A DNA stretch of 64,000 nucleotides, taken from assembly GCF_026041215.1 (NCBI RefSeq), contig NZ_JAPEIQ010000048.1, positions 20,701-84,700 on the forward strand, written 5' to 3'. This stretch comes from Hoyosella sp. YIM 151337 (lineage in GTDB: Bacteria > Actinomycetota > Actinomycetes > Mycobacteriales > Mycobacteriaceae). The translations under genes were made by a program, and so were the position numbers. Shown here in pieces: positions 17,753 to 25,873 of this stretch (the first letter of the stretch is position 1; each line of letters starts with the position of its first letter). The notes under the pieces were generated by a model, which was given only the letters and a program-made list of their open reading frames with translations, searched no databases and had not been told where the DNA came from.

Positions 17753-19384
17753 ATGCAGAGCACGATGATGAACGTCCCGTTGACAACTGCGGCGATTCTG
17801 CGCCACGGCTCGAGTGTGCATGGCTCGGCAACCGTGCGGACCTTGCAGCCCGACGGGAGCGTGAAGGTCGCCTCGTTCGCCGAGATCGGACGGCGGTCCG
17901 CCCAGTTGGCCAACGCGTTGCGCGGTTGCGGGATCACAGGCGATGAGCGCGTCGCAACCTTTATGTGGAACAACCAGGAACATGTGGAAGCCTACTGTGC
18001 GGTGCCCTCGATGGGCGCGGTACTGCACACTCTCAATCTACGCCTCGCCTCAGATCAACTCGTCTACATAGGCAACCACGCCGAGGACCGGGTCGTGATT
18101 CTCGACGGAAGCCTGGTCCCGCTGCTGGCCCCCGTGCTGCCGCACATCACCAGTGTGCACACCGTCGTCGTGACCGGGGGGGTGGACCTCACCCCGCTGC
18201 ACCGTGACGGGCTCACAGTCGTGGGTTACGAGGAGTTCATCTCCGCTCAGCCCGAGACGTTCGACTGGCCTGACCTCGATGAGCAGTCAGCAGCCGCCAT
18301 GTGTTACACCTCCGGTACCACCGGGACCCCCAAAGGCGTCGCCTACAGCCACCGGTCGACCTACCTGCATTCGATGGCGGCCTGCGCCGCCGACGGACTG
18401 CGAGTCGGCTGCGATGACCGGATCCTCGCTATTGTGCCGATGTTCCATGCCAACGCCTGGGGACTGGTCTATGCCGCCCTCATGGCAGGTGCCGACCTTC
18501 TCATGCCTGACCGGTTCCTGCAGGCCGAGCCGCTGGTACGGCTCATCGATGCCCAGAAGCCAACCGTCGCAGGCGCGGTCCCGACGATCTGGAACGACGT
18601 GCTGAACTTCGTGGAGGCCAACCCCAGCTACGACATCTCCTCTCTCGGCCTGGTTGCCTGCGGTGGCTCCGCCGTGCCCGTTCACCTGATGGAGATCTTC
18701 GAGGAGAAGTACGGCGTACAGGTTGTCCAGGCGTGGGGAATGACCGAGACCTCGCCGCTGGCCACCGTCGCGCGTCCGCCGGCATCGCTCGACACGCAGG
18801 AGCGGTGGCGCCTGCGAGCCACTCAAGGCCGTCCGGTTCCAGGTGTGGAATTGAGGATCGTCGGCGACGCGGGCAATGAGCTCCCGCACGACGGCGAAGC
18901 CGTCGGCGAGCTGCAGGTGCGCGGACCTTGGATCACCGGCTCGTACATCGGCGAAGAGGATGACGGGGAGAAGTTTCAGGACGGTTGGTTGCGCACCGGC
19001 GACGTCGGTCGGATCGATGAACGCAGTTTCGTCACGCTGACCGACCGCACAAAGGACGTGATCAAGTCTGGCGGGGAGTGGATCTCCTCGGTCGAGCTCG
19101 AACTGCTGCTCGCCGGACACCCCGATGTGCTCGAGGCATCTGTGATCGGGGTGCCGGACGAGAAGTGGCAGGAACGTCCCCTCGCGGTGATCGTCGTACG
19201 TGACGGGCGCGAGCCCACACCTGCCCATCTGCGTGACTTCCTCGTTGGCAAGGTCGCCAAATGGTGGCTGCCCGAGCGTTGGTGCTTCGTCTCCGAGGTG
19301 CCCAAGACCTCGGTCGGCAAGTTCGACAAGAAGCGCCTGCGCTCCCTGCATGCCGAAGGAGAGCTTGCCGTCGTCGAAATCTAG
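17753..19384 (+). CDS. Fatty-acid-CoA/AMP ligase (FadD-like)
   Basis: This 543-residue ANL-superfamily enzyme has the AMP-binding P-loop YTSGTTGTPKGV, the WGMTETSP motif, the GWLRTGDVGRID hinge region, KSGGEWISS, and the C-terminal catalytic Lys in KTSVGKFDKK. It would turn the fatty acid from the ALDH step into acyl-CoA for beta-oxidation. The long- and medium-chain acyl-CoA synthetase call rests on the motifs and context. ATG 17753 follows AAGGAAT. It is the last intact gene of the cluster. Confidence 0.9.
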   Translation: MQSTMMNVPLTTAAILRHGSSVHGSATVRTLQPDGSVKVASFAEIGRRSAQLANALRGCGITGDERVATFMWNNQEHVEAYCAVPSMGAVLHTLNLRLASDQLVYIGNHAEDRVVILDGSLVPLLAPVLPHITSVHTVVVTGGVDLTPLHRDGLTVVGYEEFISAQPETFDWPDLDEQSAAAMCYTSGTTGTPKGVAYSHRSTYLHSMAACAADGLRVGCDDRILAIVPMFHANAWGLVYAALMAGADLLMPDRFLQAEPLVRLIDAQKPTVAGAVPTIWNDVLNFVEANPSYDISSLGLVACGGSAVPVHLMEIFEEKYGVQVVQAWGMTETSPLATVARPPASLDTQERWRLRATQGRPVPGVELRIVGDAGNELPHDGEAVGELQVRGPWITGSYIGEEDDGEKFQDGWLRTGDVGRIDERSFVTLTDRTKDVIKSGGEWISSVELELLLAGHPDVLEASVIGVPDEKWQERPLAVIVVRDGREPTPAHLRDFLVGKVAKWWLPERWCFVSEVPKTSVGKFDKKRLRSLHAEGELAVVEI

Positions 19385-19566
19385 GAATCCTCTCTAGATC
19401 ATCGAGCACGGGTCCCTGCTCACATCGTGGGGTTAGGATCCGCGGCGGACAGTCCGACTTCGAGTACCTTGCCCGGCCTTAGTGGTCACGCCTCTCTTCA
19501 GTCACGCCGCGAACGCAGACCGGGTGGTGCGACATACCCCACGCTGAGTCAGCCGAGAACCTCGCA

Positions 19567-19672
19567 GGCCAAACCTCGACTGCCGCGCGATCACGGCCAC
19601 TTGGCGGCCCTGGATACTTCCTGCTGGTACCTGCGAAAATTCCCACCTGCAGTGCTGGCGGCGGTCCGGTTC
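19567..19672 (+). pseudogene. Fragment of a Tn3-family transposase gene
   Basis: The translation KPRLPRDHGHLAALDTSCWY and the next ~15 residues match TnpA of this same element at about residues 369-405, with differences at several positions. It is a short internal piece of a related but not identical transposase gene, cut at about 19672 where IS3 sequence begins. It marks an older Tn3-type element that was destroyed. Confidence 0.8.
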
Positions 19673-20476
19673 GACCATCGCAAGGTGTGGGCGATGTGCC
19701 GTTGCGACGGGCACCCGGTGTCGCAGGCGACCGTGCTGCGGTGCCTGCGAGACGAGGGTCTGCTGCCGCCAGCCGCAAGGCTGCGTTCGCCGCCGAGCCC
19801 ACCGGCCCGAATCAGGTGTAGCGTTTGGACTTCAGTGAGTTCGAGACCACCGCTGGCGGGACGTGGCGTATCGCGGATTGCCGGGACTACTGGAGCAAAT
19901 ACGAGCATCCCTGGCATGTGTCGCCGACGGCGAACCAGCACGAACGCGATCACCGCGATCGAGCGCGCTTTGGCCGACTACGAGCAGTCGTACGACCACC
20001 CGCTGGCCGAAACGTGCCCACGCGAGCCCGGCCGTGGTCTCGAGCCCGCGGCGACGATCGTGACCTACAACGGCGGCCCGTTCCGGTCGTTCCGCTTCGA
20101 GGCGTTCGTCACCGCACACCCCGAACTGCGCCACGTCGGTACCCGAGTCAGGTCGCCGGGCCAGAACGGCTCGCGCGAACGCGGTTTCGGGTCGCTGAAG
20201 TACGAGCGACTGTTCCTCGAGGAGATCGATGACGTCTTGGCCGTGGTGAAGCACGCTGACGCCTACCGGGTCGAGCACAACACCGTCCGGCCGCACGAAG
20301 CCATCGCTTGGAACCGGCCGATCCAGATCCACCCTGGCCTGGTCGGCCCTCGGATCCCCAACTTTCCCCGAGACCGAAAACCTGCCAACTACTTGACACG
20401 GGACACGACGACGCAGCAGCGGCCTCGTCCAGGAGTGTTCGATCAACGGCTCTGGTATCCCTCACACCCGAATTGA
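19673..20476 (+). pseudogene. Degraded IS3-family transposase (OrfB)
   Basis: HRKVWAMCRCDGHPVSQATV at the start and NGSRERGFGSLKYERLFLEE with VRPHEAIAWNRP near the end are the typical parts of IS3-family integrases. The middle is out of frame: the segment LDFSEFETTAGGTWRIAD with WSKYEHPWHVSPTANQH is only readable in another frame (19825 onward). At the second catalytic Asp the text reads TYNGGPF where TDNGGPF is expected. At least two frameshifts and a lost catalytic residue mean it is dead. One long chimeric frame (19427-20476) crosses it by chance. Confidence 0.85.
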
Positions 20477-20523
20477 GCCAGAGCCGTTGACCCGACCTCC
20501 GTACGTGCGGGCTTTTGTCGGTT

Positions 20524-21210
20524 TTACTTGCGGGTGTTGTGGTTGTGGTGGGCGGTGAGGAAATCGTCGACCAGGCGTGCGCAGTCGTGGTGGTCGATGC
20601 TGTGCAGCCCGGTGAGGCGAGCGAAGACGATCGGGCCCAGCAGCTGGATGATGACGAAGGTGGTGTCGAGGTCGCCGAGGTGGGCGCGGGCCTCAGGGCT
20701 GGTGAGGATGTGGTCGAACGGTTCGCGGTAGCGGCGGATGACCTGGGCGCGCAGGGAGGTGACCGCGCCCGAGTCAGGGGGTGCGCCGGGGTCGGGGGTA
20801 ATGGATCCCATGGCCAGCCAGGACAGGGTGGTCAGCTGGAGGGGAGCGTTCTCGATCAGGTCGGCTTGGGCGGTGAGCAACGCGATCAACTGCTCGCGCA
20901 CGGGCCCGTCGTCGGGTGGGGTGTCCACGCGTGGGAGTAGGCGTTCGAAGGTGGCCGCGAGCAGGTGGGTGCTGCTGCCGAAGTGCCGGTAGAGGGTGGT
21001 GCGCGCGACTTTCGAGGTGCGGGTGACCGCGTCGATGGTGACCGCGTCGATACCGCCGGTGGCCAGCAGATGGGTGGCCGCGTCGAGCAACCGTGCCCGC
21101 GAGCGCGCCAACCGCGGATCGGCCTGATCGAGATCCGCGTCCTGCTCGCCGGTGGCGGAGTGGGGCGCGGCGGGTCCGGTGCGGGTGTCGGCCTGGTCGC
21201 GGGTGGTCAT
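20524..21210 (-). CDS. TetR-family repressor of the adjacent MFS pump
   Basis: The 228-residue TetR protein has the N-terminal helix-turn-helix (RLLDAATHLLATGGIDAVTI then TSKVARTTLYRHFGSS) and a ligand domain with a typical TetR C-terminal region. It is transcribed divergently from the MFS gene across 130 bp, the standard repressor-pump arrangement. I chose the ATG at 21210 with GGAGG upstream; a TTG at 21228 is the alternative. A 5'-truncated duplicate sits at 4620-5112. The inducer is probably a pump substrate. Confidence 0.88.
   Translation of the reverse strand: MTTRDQADTRTGPAAPHSATGEQDADLDQADPRLARSRARLLDAATHLLATGGIDAVTIDAVTRTSKVARTTLYRHFGSSTHLLAATFERLLPRVDTPPDDGPVREQLIALLTAQADLIENAPLQLTTLSWLAMGSITPDPGAPPDSGAVTSLRAQVIRRYREPFDHILTSPEARAHLGDLDTTFVIIQLLGPIVFARLTGLHSIDHHDCARLVDDFLTAHHNHNTRK
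20548..21031 (-). repeat. 484-bp direct repeat, right copy
   Basis: This matches 4629-5112 in the same orientation. Here the sequence continues past 21031 into the intact tetR 5' end, so this is the parental copy. Confidence 0.9.
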
Positions 21211-21340
21211 GGTCGGGAAGACCTCCAAGGAAACGGGCGGCGGTGAATGTGTCCGATTTCGACTCTATCGCAACCACTCTCGCCTGTGATACTCATGGTA
21301 GCGAAGCGATACCGATGGTTTCGTCGGGTGGGAGGTGCCG
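21211..21340. promoter_or_regulatory. TetR/MFS divergent promoter region
   Basis: The 130-bp gap contains GGAGG for tetR, and GGGAGG (21329-21334) six bases before the MFS GTG. GCGAAGCGATACCG near 21301 and CTATCGCAACC near 21266 could be operator halves, but I see no clean palindrome. Confidence 0.5.
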
Positions 21341-22939
21341 GTGAACGCACCGGAAACGACTGACGGTCACAGTGTGCTGGCGCGGGCCGAATGGTGGATG
21401 CTGACGGTGTCGTGCCTGGCGGTGGCGCTGGTCGTCGCGGCGATGGCTGCACTGTATTCGGCGTTGCCGCTGATCGCGGTCGCGACCGGGGCGACCCAAT
21501 CGCAGCTGACCTGGATCGTCGACGGCTACACCCTGATCCTGGCGTGCCTGGTCCTGCCCGCCGGCGCGGTGGGTGACCGCTACGGGCGCCGCGTCGTGCT
21601 GATCGCGGGCCTGGCGGTGTTCTCCGTGGCCTCGGCGCTGCCGCTGCTCATGTCGGGGCCGGTGTGGCTGATCGCGGCCCGCGCGGCGGCGGGCGCGGGC
21701 GCGGCACTGGTGATGCCCTCGACCCTGTCGATCCTGACCGCGGGGCTGCCCGAAGCGCATCGCGGGCGCGCGGTCGGGGTGTGGGCTGGGGTCGCCGGGT
21801 CCGGTGCGGTGCTCGGGATCCTCGGCTCGGGACTGCTGCTGGCGCGGTGGTCGTGGGAATCGGTGTTCGTGGGACTGACCGTGGCCGGGGTGGTGCTGGC
21901 CGCGCTGGCGTGCACCATCGCCGAATCCCGCGAGCGGGAACACCCGCCGGTGGACTGGGTGGGCGCGGTGGCGGTGGCGATCGCGATCGCGGCGATCGTG
22001 TTCGCCTGCGTCGAGATCCCCGCGCGCGGCTGGCTCGACCCGCTCGTGACCCCCACCCTCGCGCTCGGTGTCGCCGCGGCGGTGGTGTTCGTGATCATGG
22101 AGTTGCGGGTCGCCGCGCCGCTGCTGGATGTGCGGTTGTTCGCCCGGCGGGGGTTCGGGGCCGGGTCACTGTCGGTGACCATCCAGTTCCTGGTCACCTT
22201 CGGGGTGTTCCTGCTGCTGGTGCAATACCTGCAATTGATCCTCGGGTACGGGCCGCTCGGTTCGGCGCTGGGCCTGGTGCCGATGGCGGTGCCGCTGGTG
22301 GCGATCTCGGTGATCGCGCCGTGGCTGTCGAGCCGGGTCGGGCTGCGGGCGATGACCGTCACCGGGCTGCTCGCCATCGCGACCGGACTCTTCCTGGTGA
22401 GCCGGTTGACCCTGGCCGCCGACTACCCAGACCTGTTGTGGCCGTTGCTGATCCTGAGCGCCGGGCTGGGATTGTGCACCGCCCCGGCCACCTACGCCAT
22501 CGTCGCCGACACCCCCGTGGCCAAACACGGTGTCGCCGCCGCCGTCAACGACGCCGCCCGCGAGATCGGCGCGGCCATCGGAATCGCCGTATCCGGCAGC
22601 GTGCTCGCCGCCGGATACACCCACCACATCCAACCCGCCCTGCCCCAGCTGCCCGAACCCGCTCGCGGCCCGGTCGCCGACTCCCTCGCCGCCGCCCTGC
22701 AGGTCGCCGACCGCGCCGGACCCGCCGCCCAGCCACTGGCCGAATTCGCCAAGACCGCGTTCGTACACGGCAGCACCCAGGCCGCGCTCGCGCTGGCGGC
22801 CATCACCGCGGCCGGAGCACTCGCGCTGGCCATCCTCGCCCCCGGACGCACACCCCGGCCCACCCCCACCACGACCACGACCACGACCACGACCACGGTG
22901 CGCGAACCGGCATCCACACTGCAGGACCCCCACAGCTGA
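21341..22939 (+). CDS. MFS drug-efflux transporter, DHA2 (14-TM) type
   Basis: The 532-residue, highly hydrophobic protein begins its first membrane segment near residue 20. It carries motif A (GAVGDRYGRRVVL) between helices 2 and 3 and an antiporter-like GSGAVLGILGSGLL motif C near helix 5. Size and motifs fit the QacA/EmrB/LfrA-like proton-driven exporters. Regulation by the divergent TetR is likely. GTG 21341 is favoured over GTG 21335 because GGGAGG is better spaced. The C-terminus ends in a Pro/Thr tract. In this transposon it might export toxic hydrocarbons or an unrelated drug. Confidence 0.9.
   Translation: MNAPETTDGHSVLARAEWWMLTVSCLAVALVVAAMAALYSALPLIAVATGATQSQLTWIVDGYTLILACLVLPAGAVGDRYGRRVVLIAGLAVFSVASALPLLMSGPVWLIAARAAAGAGAALVMPSTLSILTAGLPEAHRGRAVGVWAGVAGSGAVLGILGSGLLLARWSWESVFVGLTVAGVVLAALACTIAESREREHPPVDWVGAVAVAIAIAAIVFACVEIPARGWLDPLVTPTLALGVAAAVVFVIMELRVAAPLLDVRLFARRGFGAGSLSVTIQFLVTFGVFLLLVQYLQLILGYGPLGSALGLVPMAVPLVAISVIAPWLSSRVGLRAMTVTGLLAIATGLFLVSRLTLAADYPDLLWPLLILSAGLGLCTAPATYAIVADTPVAKHGVAAAVNDAAREIGAAIGIAVSGSVLAAGYTHHIQPALPQLPEPARGPVADSLAAALQVADRAGPAAQPLAEFAKTAFVHGSTQAALALAAITAAGALALAILAPGRTPRPTPTTTTTTTTTTVREPASTLQDPHS
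22868..22897 (+). repeat. Short tandem repeat (CCACGA)n
   Basis: About five units of CCACGA lie in frame near the 3' end of the MFS gene and encode alternating threonines. Unit-number change would alter tail length only. Confidence 0.8.
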
Positions 22940-22964
22940 TACTCACCGTGAAAGGGAGGTCGTC

Positions 22965-23474
22965 ATGACGGCCTACCACACCATCCTCGTCGACACCGAC
23001 GGCTCCGACCGCTCCTACCGGGTGATCGACCACGCCGCCGAACTCGCCCGCGCCAGCCACGCCCGCCTGCTCATCCTGTGCGCCCGCCACGACATCGACG
23101 CCCACACCCTCGGCCCCGACCTCGACCGGCTCGGACCCGACGCCTACCAACTCCGCGGCACCACCCCCACCGACACGATCCTGCGCACCGCCCGCCACCA
23201 CGCCACCGCCCACGGCGCCACCGACATCACCACCCACATCCTGGCCCCACCCACCCTGCACGCCCTGCTGCACCTGGCCGCCACCACCGGCACCGACCTC
23301 ATCGTCACCGGCCACCCCCACCGCCACCCGCTGCTGGCCCGCTGGCTACCCACCCTGCCCATCGAACTCGCCCGCCACGCCCACTGCGACATCCTCATCG
23401 TCCACGCCCCGCCCGACAATCCACCCCACCTGCCACCGAACCCCGCAGACCGGCACTCGACGACTGTCCCGTAA
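22965..23474 (+). CDS. Universal stress protein (UspA family)
   Basis: The 169-residue protein begins YHTILVDTDGSDRSYRVIDH, the UspA N-terminal strand with the conserved Asp, and has the C-terminal DLIVTGHPHRHPL and AHCDILIVHAP segments. The usual ATP-binding G-x2-G-x9-G(S/T) loop is altered to GHPHRHPLLARW, so nucleotide binding is doubtful. It lies 25 bp after the MFS gene with GGGAGG upstream and is probably in the same transcript. A role in stress during solvent or drug exposure is inference. Confidence 0.85.
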   Translation: MTAYHTILVDTDGSDRSYRVIDHAAELARASHARLLILCARHDIDAHTLGPDLDRLGPDAYQLRGTTPTDTILRTARHHATAHGATDITTHILAPPTLHALLHLAATTGTDLIVTGHPHRHPLLARWLPTLPIELARHAHCDILIVHAPPDNPPHLPPNPADRHSTTVP

Positions 23475-23486
23475 GCCGATCGGCCA

Positions 23487-23589
23487 CCGGAACACCACGA
23501 TCCGCGGACTGCCGCCCAGCTCGCAGGTGTTCCGTAGAGGTGTTCCGCGTACCGTCCCGCTCAACCCCCGCTATCCGGAACAATTCCGG
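23487..23589. promoter_or_regulatory. tnpR-res: Candidate res site for the serine resolvase
   Basis: In the 117 bp upstream of tnpR, the motif GGTGTTCCG occurs directly repeated at 23526-23534 and 23539-23547. Its inverse CCGGAACACC is at 23487-23496, and the palindrome CCGGAACAATTCCGG is at 23575-23589. Repeated short inverted motifs ahead of tnpR are how res subsites look. The exact subsite layout is inference. Confidence 0.65.
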
Positions 23590-23591
23590 GT

Positions 23592-24212
23592 ATGGGTGAA
23601 CCGTTCCGCGTCGGATACTGCCGTTGCTCCACCGATGAACAAGACGTCGAGATCCAAACCGACCAACTCCTCACTCTCGGCGTTCCACGCGACCGGATCT
23701 TCATCGACACCGGGTTCTCCGGCACCACCCGCCGCAACCGCACGGGCCTCGACAACGCGCTCGCCGCAGTGACCTCGGCAGCGGCGGCCGTCAGCGGGCG
23801 GCAGGTCGTGCTGACCACAACGAAATTCGACCGATTCGCCCGCAACATGGCCGAAGCCGGAGAAATCCTCACCGACCTGCGCAAGCGCGATGTCCTGTTC
23901 GGGCTCGGCAGCTCCGTCTACGACTGGAACGACCCGTTCGGCAAACTCTTCCTGCAAACCCTGGCCATGGTCGCCGAATTCGAGGCCAACCTGGGCCACC
24001 TGCGCACCCGTGAAGGCATGGCCAAGGCCCGCGCCAAGGGCCGCCTCAAGGGCAAACAGCCGAAACTGCCTCTCGCAGCACGCAAAACGATCCACCGCCG
24101 CTACCACGACCCCGGCGACGACGCCAGCCTGGCCGACCTCGCCGAGGAATACAGCGTCGGTCGCTCCACCATCCACCGCATCATCAGCAGCCCCGCCCCA
24201 CCCCGCATCTGA
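23592..24212 (+). CDS. tnpR: Serine resolvase TnpR
   Basis: This 206-residue serine recombinase has the catalytic Ser in YCRCSTDEQD (Ser14), the conserved TKFDRFARNM region and the EFEANLGHLRTREGM helix. It ends with a C-terminal helix-turn-helix (ASLADLAEEYSVGRSTIHRI). It would resolve the cointegrates made by TnpA at the res site just upstream. It lies 42 bp inside the right inverted repeat, nearly 20 kb away from tnpA. ATG 23592 is the only sensible start. Confidence 0.93.
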   Translation: MGEPFRVGYCRCSTDEQDVEIQTDQLLTLGVPRDRIFIDTGFSGTTRRNRTGLDNALAAVTSAAAAVSGRQVVLTTTKFDRFARNMAEAGEILTDLRKRDVLFGLGSSVYDWNDPFGKLFLQTLAMVAEFEANLGHLRTREGMAKARAKGRLKGKQPKLPLAARKTIHRRYHDPGDDASLADLAEEYSVGRSTIHRIISSPAPPRI

Positions 24213-24254
24213 CGCAAACCAGCGCACCGCCCGAGCCGATCACGACGGCATCGT

Positions 24255-24305
24255 CGCTGGTCCAGCCATATGTGTTGTTTTCCGCGCGATTACTACCGGA
24301 ACCCC
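24255..24305 (-). repeat. Right terminal inverted repeat (51 bp, perfect)
   Basis: The exact reverse complement of 1389-1439, ending in CCCC at 24305. Confidence 0.95.
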
Positions 24306-24310
24306 GAGAC
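24306..24310. repeat. Target-site duplication GAGAC, right copy
   Basis: Identical to 1384-1388 and directly adjacent to the right inverted repeat. Confidence 0.95.
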
Positions 24311-24816
24311 AGCGCTACCTTGCGGCTCAGGCCAGCTTCGGGAGTTCCGGGCCTAATCGTGTCATCAACAATGATGCCCCTGCTGCCACTCCTCGCTGAC
24401 GAAGAATCGTCAGCCTCGGCCGTTGGCTAGCCACCTCGTCGAGGTGTGTGATGTCGATCCAGGAGTAGTCTTCGTCGCAGCCTCTGGATCGCGTGCAGTT
24501 TGATGTCAGTGTCGGACGTGTGTACACGAATCGCCTGTAGTCGGCTACACGCATGTGCGGGCTTCTGATGTGTGGCGCTCAACCACACATGAGCTTGGCG
24601 CTGCCGATTGAACAAATGAAAAGGGCTCGAATCAACTCTGAACGTAAGGAAGCCATGGAGCGGCTGCGGCGAGAATCAAAAGCTCGTGGAGACCGAGGGG
24701 TTGGTAGACAGGACAACCGCAACAGCACTGTGGCCCTGGGAACAACACCCAGAGCCACACTAAACCTCCGTCGGTTCGAGCATCGCTAGCGTACAAGCGC
24801 TAGGACGTTAGCTATG
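24311..24816. other. Gap between the transposon and the partition locus
   Basis: No convincing gene is seen. A GGGG run ending at 24380 (minus strand GGGGCATCATTGTTGATG) could be the displaced end of the other Tn3-type element whose transposase starts at 1344, but this is weak. GCTGACGA (24395-24402) and TCGTCAGC (24407-24414) form a perfect 8-bp stem. A second hairpin lies at about 24730-24759 (TGTGGCCCTGGG with CCCAGAGCCACA). CGCTAGCG (24784-24791) and AGCGCTAG follow just after the par operon end. A 57-codon frame from 24616 lacks support. Confidence 0.5.
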
Positions 24817-25089
24817 CTAGTAGCCTAGCTCTTTGAGGTAGCTCTCAAAGGCTGCCTCAACGAATGAGGCTTTGGATATCCTGCGTTTTTGCTTGTAGGA
24901 GATGGCCAGGATTGCTTCGTCGATCCGCTCGGCGATGGAGTGGTCGATTCGCAGATTGACTTGCACCTTCTGACTGATCTTCCGGCCTTCCGGCACTGCT
25001 GGCAGTTCGGGTTCAGTCGGCGGCTTGGGCGGAATGTCGTCCGCGGGGTTTCCCCTTCCCCCCTCAGGGAGTGCTGATCTGCGCGCCAT
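24817..25089 (-). CDS. Small ribbon-helix-helix partition protein (ParB-like partner)
   Basis: The 90-residue protein has a Pro-rich N-terminus and a C-terminal ribbon-helix-helix-like part (KVQVNLRIDHSIAERIDEAI then ISKASFVEAAFESYL). Small RHH proteins encoded after a ParA ATPase are the centromere binders and repressors of type Ib plasmid partition. The start ATG at 25089 lies inside the 3' end of parA (26-bp overlap). A longer upstream frame is a parA shadow. The TAGCGCTA palindromes flanking the operon are the likely binding sites; that is inference. Confidence 0.8.
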   Translation of the reverse strand: MARRSALPEGGRGNPADDIPPKPPTEPELPAVPEGRKISQKVQVNLRIDHSIAERIDEAILAISYKQKRRISKASFVEAAFESYLKELGY

Positions 25090-25873
25090 TGTTCTTCCTT
25101 CCATCCACTTTGAGGCCGAGCTCATCGAGCAGTCCGTCGTAAGCCACCCGCAGCGACACCGCTTTGCCCCTAGTCCAGGCGTAGGGTGACTGCTGCGATT
25201 CATGGGCGTCCGCGCGGGCAGTGAGATGCGGGACGATCGTGCGAGCGACGAGATCGCCGTAGTAGCGCCGTAGTTCCCCTTCGTGGAAATCGTGGGAACT
25301 CCAGCGACTGTCTTTGTCCGAAATGATGATCTTCTGGAGTTCGGGACCTCCAGTGATGGCCTGAACCTTTTCGAGTATTGTCTCGACGTCACGGAAGCCC
25401 TTGACGGAGTCGACTTCAGGCTTAATGACCCCGACTACACCGTCCGCGGCCATTAGCGCCGCGAACAGTAGACGTCCAACTGAAGGCGGGCAGTCAATCA
25501 GCACTGCCGTGTATTGGGAAAGATCCGCCCCTTCCAGCGCGAGCTTCAGCCTCCATGGAATGTCCTCGTCACCGGACTTTGCTATGTGCGACAGGTCCAA
25601 TCCCGCTGGAATGATGTCGACCCCATCCCAGGACGTAGGTGTGATGCACTCTCCCGCTCCGCCGCGGTTCAGCTGACCGAGGATATGCGCGACGTTAGGT
25701 TTCGAGTCGTCACAAACGACTCCGACCCCCGTGGTCGCGTTTCCCTGAGGGTCCATGTCTATAAGAAGCGCGCGACCACCTTTAGCGGCAATCGCCGCCG
25801 CGAGCCCCGTGGTCGTTGCCGTCTTCCCTACGCCGCCTTTGTGATTCGCAAAGGCCATCACCCGTGGTGACAT
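25064..25873 (-). CDS. parA: ParA-family partition ATPase
   Basis: The 269-residue protein has the deviant Walker A KGGVGKTATT near residue 12, Walker A' LIDMDPQGNATTGVG, and the VLIDCPPSVG Walker B. ParA ATPases segregate plasmid copies by binding the nucleoid under control of a centromere protein, here the small RHH gene that overlaps its end. It has no long N-terminal DNA-binding domain, fitting type Ib. GAAGGG lies upstream of the ATG. The upstream GTAGCGCTAC lies about 40 bp before the start and could serve autoregulation. Confidence 0.93.
   Translation of the reverse strand: MSPRVMAFANHKGGVGKTATTTGLAAAIAAKGGRALLIDMDPQGNATTGVGVVCDDSKPNVAHILGQLNRGGAGECITPTSWDGVDIIPAGLDLSHIAKSGDEDIPWRLKLALEGADLSQYTAVLIDCPPSVGRLLFAALMAADGVVGVIKPEVDSVKGFRDVETILEKVQAITGGPELQKIIISDKDSRWSSHDFHEGELRRYYGDLVARTIVPHLTARADAHESQQSPYAWTRGKAVSLRVAYDGLLDELGLKVDGRKNNGAQISTP

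Larger units (their letters stand above)
1389..24305. mobile_element. 22.9-kb Tn3-family transposon carrying an alkane-oxidation-type operon
   Basis: The element is bounded by perfect 51-bp inverted repeats starting GGGGTTCCGG and flanked by GAGAC on both sides, which fixes both ends to the base. It encodes its own transposase at the left end and a serine resolvase with a candidate res site at the right end, about 19 kb apart. Cargo comprises an IS21-family insertion, the ferredoxin/CYP153/reductase cluster with fatty-acid-activating enzymes, a TetR-regulated MFS pump and a universal stress protein. The preserved duplication implies simple transposition with no later deletion across either end. 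The family is established; the cargo's role is inferred. Confidence 0.95.

Noticed and set aside
22868..22897. Possible CRISPR-like or iteron repeat
   Set aside because: The 6-bp tandem units are within the MFS coding frame and have no spacers; a simple codon repeat.
24553..24789. A 78-codon frame before the par locus
   Set aside because: No ribosome site, no family resemblance, and it spans a hairpin; treated as non-coding.
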